Origin: Batkoa obscura | Lineage: Eukaryota; Entomophthoromycota; Entomophthoromycetes; Entomophthorales; Batkoaceae | Direction: 5' to 3' | NCBI GenBank assembly: GCA_030770535.1 | Contig: JASVEC010000010.1 | Location: 744,001-808,000, forward strand | Length of the DNA: 64,000 nucleotides | Part shown: piece after piece, positions 58,830 through 64,000 of the stretch | Layout of the letters: the number at the start of each line of letters is the position of its first letter | Numbering within the stretch: the stretch's first letter is position 1 | Made by a program: the position numbers and the translations under genes | The notes under the pieces: model-generated | The model's input: only the letters and a program-made list of their open reading frames with translations | Told to the model about the DNA's origin: nothing | Database searches by the model: none

Positions 58830-61640
58830 ATGAATAATTTTCTCTATTTAACTATTCCTTTATTGATATCCAGTGAAGTGTACAGTTATAACTGTCCAAA
58901 GCCCACTGATACCTGTCGTTCTGGCTATAATAGTTTCTCATTTTCAGACCCTAAAGCTCCACAATGCTGGTCAGAAGGCTACAATGGTTGGCAGTGCACT
59001 GCTAAACAAAGCGATACCTGCAATGAACGCAATGGTCAAATTGATATTGGAAAATGTAAGCAGCCAACTCTTGAATGCCCAAAGGCCACCGACTCTTGTT
59101 TAGTTGGTGATATTGCCTACCTTGCATCTCAATCATTTGCGCCAAAATGTTGGGCAAAAAATCCATCAGCTACATTTGGATGGTCCTGCCAAGGAAATTC
59201 AAGTACTAAATGTGATGCTTCTAAAGGCGAAATCGATTTAACTACTTGCAAAATTCCTCCTCCAATCCCAGTACCTGAATGTCCAAAAGCTACAGATACT
59301 TGTCAATCTGGTACTTCAAGCTTTAAAGCAAATGATCCAAAAGCACCAAAATGTTGGTCTAAAGCTACTTCAGGTTGGGTGTGTCAAGGAAATTCAAGTA
59401 CTAAATGTGATGCTTCTAAAGGCGAAATCGATTTAACTACTTGCAAAATTCCTCCTCCAATCCCAGTACCTGAATGTCCAAAAGCTACAGATACTTGTCA
59501 ATCTGGTACTTCAAGCTTTAAAGCAAACGATCCAAAAGCACCAAAATGTTGGTCTAAATCTTCAACTTCTCAATATGGATGGTCCTGTCAAGGAGATTCA
59601 AGTACTAAATGTGATGCTTCTAAAGGCGAAATCGATTTAACTACTTGCAAAATTCCTCCTCCAATCCCAGTACCTGAATGTCCAAAAGCTACAGATACTT
59701 GTCAATCTGGTACTTCAAGCTTTAAAGCAAACGATCCAAAAGCACCAAAATGTTGGTCTAAATCTTCAACTTCTCAATATGGATGGTCCTGTCAAGGAGA
59801 TTCAAGTACTAAATGTGATGCTTCTAAAGGCGAAATCGATTTAACTACTTGCAAAATTCCTCCTCCAATCCCAGTACCTGAATGTCCAAAAGCTACAGAT
59901 ACTTGTCAATCTGGTACTTCAAGCTTTAAAGCAAACGATCCAAAAGCACCAAAATGTTGGTCTAAATCTTCAACTTCTCAATATGGATGGTCCTGTCAAG
60001 GAGATTCAAGTACTAAATGTGATGCTTCTAAAGGTGAGCTTGACTTAACTACTTGCAAAATTCCTCCTCCAATCCCAGTACCTGAATGTCCAAAAGCTAC
60101 AGATACTTGTCAATCTGGTACTTCAAGCTTTAAAGCAAACGATCCAAAAGCACCAAAATGTTGGTCTAAATCTTCAACTTCTCAATATGGATGGTCCTGT
60201 CAAGGAGATTCAAGTACTAAATGTGATGCTTCTAAAGGTGAGCTTGACTTAACTACTTGCAAAATTCCTCCTCCAATCCCAGTACCTGAATGTCCAAAAG
60301 CTACAGATACTTGTCAATCTGGTACTTCAAGCTTTAAAGCAAACGATCCAAAAGCACCAAAATGTTGGTCTAAATCTTCAACTTCTCAATATGGATGGTC
60401 CTGCCAAGGAAATTCAAGTACTAAATGTGATGCTTCTAAAGGCGAAATCGATTTAACTACTTGCAAAATTCCTCCTCCAATCCCAGTACCTGAATGTCCA
60501 AAAGCTACAGATACTTGTCAATCTGGTACTTCAAGCTTTAAAGCAAATGATCCAAAAGCACCAAAATGTTGGTCTAAAGCTACTTCAGGTTGGGTGTGTC
60601 AAGGAAATTCAAGTACTAAATGTGATGCTTCTAAAGGCGAAATCGATTTAACTACTTGCAAAATTCCTCCTCCAATCCCAGTACCTGAATGTCCAAAAGC
60701 TACAGATACTTGTCAATCTGGTACTTCAAGCTTTAAAGCAAACGATCCAAAAGCACCAAAATGTTGGTCTAAATCTTCAACTTCTCAATATGGATGGTCC
60801 TGTCAAGGAGATTCAAGTACTAAATGTGATGCTTCTAAAGGTGAGCTTGACTTAACTACTTGCAAAATTCCTCCTCCAATCCCAGTACCTGAATGTCCAA
60901 AAGCTACAGATACTTGTCAATCTGGTACTTCAAGCTTTAAAGCAAACGATCCAAAAGCACCAAAATGTTGGTCTAAATCTTCAACTTCTCAATATGGATG
61001 GTCCTGTCAAGGAGATTCAAGTACTAAATGTGATGCTTCTAAAGGCGAGCTTGATTTAACTACTTGCAAAATTCCTCCTCCAATCCCAGTACCTGAATGT
61101 CCAAAAGCTACAGATACTTGTCAATCTGGTACTTCAAGCTTTAAAGCAAACGATCCAAAAGCACCAAAATGTTGGTCTAAATCTTCAACTTCTCAATATG
61201 GATGGTCCTGTCAAGGAGATTCAAGTACTAAATGTGATGCTTCTAAAGGCGAGCTTGACTTAACTACTTGCAAAATTCCCCCTCCAACCCCAAAATGCCC
61301 AACTAAGGACGATTATTGTAGATATGGGTACTCCTACGTCTATGCTACTAATTCTAAAGCACCTGCTTGCTGGACCAAATCGAATTACGGTTGGACTTGT
61401 ACCAACAAAAACGGATCTTCTTGTGGTGACAACCAAGTTGATATTTCGACCTGCTTCCCAAAGCCAACTCCACCCAAATGCCCAGGATCATCTGATAAAT
61501 GCTATGATAGTTATGGTCGTAATTATGCTCTTAAAGGATATGGGACTCCTAGATGTTGGACAAAATCAAATTATGGATGGTCTTGTAGAAACTCTTACAG
61601 TGGATGTACTTCCAGCGAAGTTGATATCAAGTCATGCTAA
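58830..61640 (+). CDS. Secreted cysteine-rich tandem-repeat protein
   Basis: Single exon, 936 residues. A signal peptide (MNNFLYLTIPLLISSEVYS) leads directly into 14 tandem modules of about 60-68 residues. No membrane anchor or other domain follows. Each module has six cysteines in the pattern CPKATDTC, then APKCWSK, GWSC, TKC and LTTC, which suggests three disulfides per module. Modules 1, 2, 13 and 14 are diverged. Modules 3-12 are near identical at DNA level (204 bp, or 195 bp in the KATSGWVC form) and joined by a proline hinge IPPPIPVPE. GC content is higher than the flanks. No known family was recognised. The build resembles adhesins or cell-wall/host-surface proteins: long, rigid, secreted, modular. 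An intact frame through ten near-identical units argues for selection and recent copy-number change. Frames at 58873-59103 and 61324-61647 are shadows. Confidence 0.9.
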   Translation: MNNFLYLTIPLLISSEVYSYNCPKPTDTCRSGYNSFSFSDPKAPQCWSEGYNGWQCTAKQSDTCNERNGQIDIGKCKQPTLECPKATDSCLVGDIAYLASQSFAPKCWAKNPSATFGWSCQGNSSTKCDASKGEIDLTTCKIPPPIPVPECPKATDTCQSGTSSFKANDPKAPKCWSKATSGWVCQGNSSTKCDASKGEIDLTTCKIPPPIPVPECPKATDTCQSGTSSFKANDPKAPKCWSKSSTSQYGWSCQGDSSTKCDASKGEIDLTTCKIPPPIPVPECPKATDTCQSGTSSFKANDPKAPKCWSKSSTSQYGWSCQGDSSTKCDASKGEIDLTTCKIPPPIPVPECPKATDTCQSGTSSFKANDPKAPKCWSKSSTSQYGWSCQGDSSTKCDASKGELDLTTCKIPPPIPVPECPKATDTCQSGTSSFKANDPKAPKCWSKSSTSQYGWSCQGDSSTKCDASKGELDLTTCKIPPPIPVPECPKATDTCQSGTSSFKANDPKAPKCWSKSSTSQYGWSCQGNSSTKCDASKGEIDLTTCKIPPPIPVPECPKATDTCQSGTSSFKANDPKAPKCWSKATSGWVCQGNSSTKCDASKGEIDLTTCKIPPPIPVPECPKATDTCQSGTSSFKANDPKAPKCWSKSSTSQYGWSCQGDSSTKCDASKGELDLTTCKIPPPIPVPECPKATDTCQSGTSSFKANDPKAPKCWSKSSTSQYGWSCQGDSSTKCDASKGELDLTTCKIPPPIPVPECPKATDTCQSGTSSFKANDPKAPKCWSKSSTSQYGWSCQGDSSTKCDASKGELDLTTCKIPPPTPKCPTKDDYCRYGYSYVYATNSKAPACWTKSNYGWTCTNKNGSSCGDNQVDISTCFPKPTPPKCPGSSDKCYDSYGRNYALKGYGTPRCWTKSNYGWSCRNSYSGCTSSEVDIKSC
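59278..61284 (+). repeat. intragenic tandem array, ten units of 195-204 bp
   Basis: Ten consecutive near-identical units inside the secreted protein gene. Three unit-type markers vary: SSTSQYGWSC or KATSGWVC; QGD or QGN; GEID or GELD. Their order is KAT/N/EID, SST/D/EID twice, SST/D/ELD twice, SST/N/EID, KAT/N/EID, SST/D/ELD three times. The reuse of the KAT/N type at units 1 and 7 points to block duplication by unequal crossing over. Confidence 0.9.
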
Positions 61641-62113
61641 TTTATAACCCTTATTAAAATAAATTATTTTACGTGAAATTGTCGTTTTTGATTTTTCCAA
61701 GCTGTTATTATTTATAGGGCTTTTTATATATAAACTATAAAAACTTGAATTTTAATGACTCATAGTCATAAAACATAGCTCATAGTTATTAAACGTTTAT
61801 ATTCCATGTTAGTGCATTATTCTAACATTATAAAAATGAATGCAAGTTATAGTTAATAAGCACCATTACCATCTAAATCTCTAAAAATTAATATTATAAA
61901 TCAATATTTTATAATATTAGACTATAAATATAAGTATTATTGGACAAAAAAGAAGAAGAGCCATGAGCTGATTTTTCAAATATATACTAAAAACTTAAAC
62001 AAAAAAAATACACCCCTAAATTTTAGTTGACATTTTAATCTACATAATTACAAACCAAATAATTGTCTTTTTAAGAAATATTAGTATTTTTAAATTTAAA
62101 TTTAATCTTAAAT
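61641..62113. other. 3' flank of the repeat gene
   Basis: AT-rich. A scrap like a MITE right end lies near 61990-62015 (AAAAAAAATACACCCCTAAA). Confidence 0.4.
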
Positions 62114-62202
62114 GCATAGTGTTTAAGAATTTACTAACAATTTTTCCACTCGAACAGTGTTAAAAAATGGAAAAGTGATGAAACCAAAAAACAGCCCCCA
62201 TT
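62114..62202 (+). mobile_element. MITE family A copy, left end missing
   Basis: Begins within the GTTTAAGAATTTACTAAC block and ends CAGCCCCCAT (subfamily B). Confidence 0.75.
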
Positions 62203-62991
62203 TGATATTTTTAATCAGATGTAGAATAGTTCAAATAGTAAAATTAATCTAGCTAAATTTTTGATGAATTAAAATGAATAGTTTTTTATAATATTTAAAT
62301 TTTATTTTATTCTTAAAGCGTTTTCAATAAACACCATATAACAGCGCTTGAAGACTATTATATTAGTCTATCTTATTTAAAATCATATAGTTGAAAACTG
62401 ATGGAAATATTACTATGAAAGAATGTTCTATACAAACAACAATAAACTTCGGCCACAGAAACTATCTCACAATGCTTTTTATCTATATCAGATATGGGTA
62501 GTTTTATTATTTTATTTATTGTTAAAATATACATATTATGTTTACTTTGCTTATCAATTAGCTAACTGTTTGTTCAATTTTCAAGCCTAAAAAATAATAA
62601 AGATAGTCGAAGAAGAAAAATTCTCCAGTATAAAATTTAAATGAATGTTTTGAAGTTTAATATTATTAAATATATTAAAATATATTCCTTTGGTAGTATA
62701 TATAATATGAAATTTTTAGCCCATTATTACTGTTTATAATTTTGTTAGTTTATATCACATTGTACTTATATGTGACATTTTTCTATCAGTTTGGTCTCTC
62801 AATGAATGTTTAGTAGTTGGAAAATCATTAAAGCTGTCATTAGCATCTGACTATTCTTTTATCAATAAATTAAATATAGTCCACTTCATAACTAGATTAA
62901 TTACCTCATGGTGTTTTGTGGTATACAATATAAATAAAATTCCCCATAACGAATATCCAACCCTTAAATTATTAGTCTTAAAATCAAATTT
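62203..62991. other. AT-rich intergenic stretch
   Basis: No gene was seen. Confidence 0.45.
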
Positions 62992-63103
62992 TATATATGG
63001 GGATGTATTTTTGTGTTTAAGAATTTTACCAACAAATTTTCCGCTTAAATAGCGCTTAAAAAATGGAAAAAATAATGATGTCAAAAAAAACACTCCCATA
63101 TAA
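62992..63103 (+). mobile_element. MITE family A copy
   Basis: Full length, very close to the consensus. TATATGGGGATGTATTTTTG to ACACTCCCATATA. Confidence 0.9.
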
Positions 63104-63140
63104 TATTTTATTAAAACATCTCCGTTTAGATCCAAAATAA

Positions 63141-63247
63141 AATGGGGCTGTTTTTTTTGGTTTCATTATTTTTCCATTTTTTAAGTACTATTTGAGTGGA
63201 AAATTTGTTAGTAAAATTCTGAAATATATAAATACATCCCCAAATAC
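63141..63247 (-). mobile_element. MITE family A copy
   Basis: Inverse copy of subfamily B (ATGGGGCTGTTTTTTTTGGT to ATACATCCCCAAATAC), 37 bp after the previous copy. Confidence 0.85.
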
Positions 63248-64000
63248 TAAAATGTTTTAAAAATTTATTCACCTTTTAAAGTTAGGGTATATTATAAGAG
63301 CATTAAAGACGTTACAAAAAACAGTTATAAATATACTGTTTTAACTTATAGTTTGTTTTATTAAGCTTAGTATTAAAAAACTGACAAAAGAACAATAGAA
63401 AGCATTAAAAAGACTAGATAACCTGAAACAAAATGAATTTTTAAATCATTTTACGAATAAAACTATAAATTTAAAGTGTAGGCTAGAAATGCTTAGATGA
63501 AAATGTTATAATAGTGAAGTCATATCAAAACTAAATAGTGAATTTGACTTTAAATATTAATACCATTATAAACAGTCTTTTCCAATTTTTATTATCTATA
63601 TAAGGTACTTGAAGGCTTCGTCTTTCAAAATAAAAAACTATTATAAATACACTATTTAGCATTATACATTGATAGCATTTATCTCTAAATAAAATATTAT
63701 CTAATAAAACTAAACTTTATATTGAATTGTAACTAATTATTTTAATATGTTGTATTATTCTTAATAATAAAATAAAGTTATTAATGAAACAATAGTTTAA
63801 TATCAAATAAAACTATTTGAGAAACCAACTTAAGTTTTTTTATTTTAATAAACAAACACATACAAACAAGATAGAATGAAAGTTTAAAAGTATTAAGAAT
63901 TCGTTTATTAAAACAAATTTTAATTAAATATAATCTTATAACTTACTGATTATTTTAATGTAACCACTTCAATTGAAAATACGGTTCTCATTAATAAATA
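63248..64000. other. AT-rich sequence to the window end
   Basis: No gene or RNA was recognised. Confidence 0.45.

Noticed and set aside
59278-61284. CRISPR-like or satellite array
   Set aside because: The repeats are 204 bp, contiguous without spacers, and an exact part of an intact secreted protein gene.
62851-63135. 94-codon minus-strand frame with a basic Phe-rich stretch
   Set aside because: Mostly translation of a MITE copy. Similar frames arise at other copies (for example 58188-58424).

Overview
The window is nuclear DNA of an AT-rich, early-diverging fungus. Evidence is the gene set (Sho1-type osmosensor, OCA-type phosphatase, Tim8, TFIIA gamma, Rvb1, DNA polymerase epsilon, Mpp6, SF3B5, cytochrome c), the many short GT-AG introns (mostly 42-57 nt, AT-rich, with CTAAC/CTAAT-like branch sites) and standard stops (TAA, TAG and TGA all used). 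The base composition, a kelch-type membrane protein family and a retained CFAP20 homolog would fit a zoosporic or zygomycete-grade lineage such as Entomophthoromycotina. This placement is inference; no rRNA or tRNA gene is present to test it.

Layout. Positions 1-4.3 kb hold the 5' end of a cut-off minus-strand gene and a dense nest of short inverted-repeat elements. Positions 4.5-12.1 kb hold SEC17, a tiny membrane protein gene, TOA2, an 11-exon XRN-family 5'-3' exoribonuclease and RVB1. Positions 12.1-17 kb are repeat-rich and include a frame-broken kelch-like membrane protein. Positions 17.5-20.1 kb hold a small membrane protein with a GC-AG intron, CFAP20 and a homeodomain factor. Positions 20.1-28.4 kb are a gene desert with repeats, a microsatellite and decayed coding sequence. 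Positions 28.4-48 kb form a compact housekeeping block: POL2, TIM8, an FHA-pseudokinase, an OCA-like pseudophosphatase, a MAPR/cytochrome b5-fold protein, an unnamed membrane protein, MPP6, SF3B5, a PRKRIP1 homolog, a hotdog-fold protein, SHO1 and the enolase-phosphatase UTR4. Positions 48-52.5 kb hold a broken LRR-like gene and a worn retroelement fossil. Positions 52.5-54.3 kb hold a prenylated ubiquitin-fold protein (UBL3/MUB type) and cytochrome c. Positions 54.9-64 kb are mostly repeat-rich intergenic DNA around one secreted, cysteine-rich tandem-repeat protein of 936 residues.

Two non-autonomous repeat families dominate the non-genic part. One is a ~105-bp near-palindromic MITE (26 copies listed, two 3'-end subfamilies). 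The other is a ~460-bp element with short terminal inverted repeats (three copies, two of them apparently identical and inverted). Both are absent from the gene-dense block between about 26.5 and 53.5 kb.

Functional themes are mRNA metabolism (XRN, Mpp6, SF3B5, PRKRIP1), chromosome replication and chromatin (Pol epsilon, Rvb1), mitochondria (Tim8, cytochrome c, hotdog protein) and stress signalling (Sho1, OCA-like, FHA-pseudokinase). Exon structures were worked out by hand from splice signals and family similarity. Most gene models sum to an exact multiple of three; the three that do not (POL2, the PRKRIP1 homolog, the kelch-like gene) are flagged.
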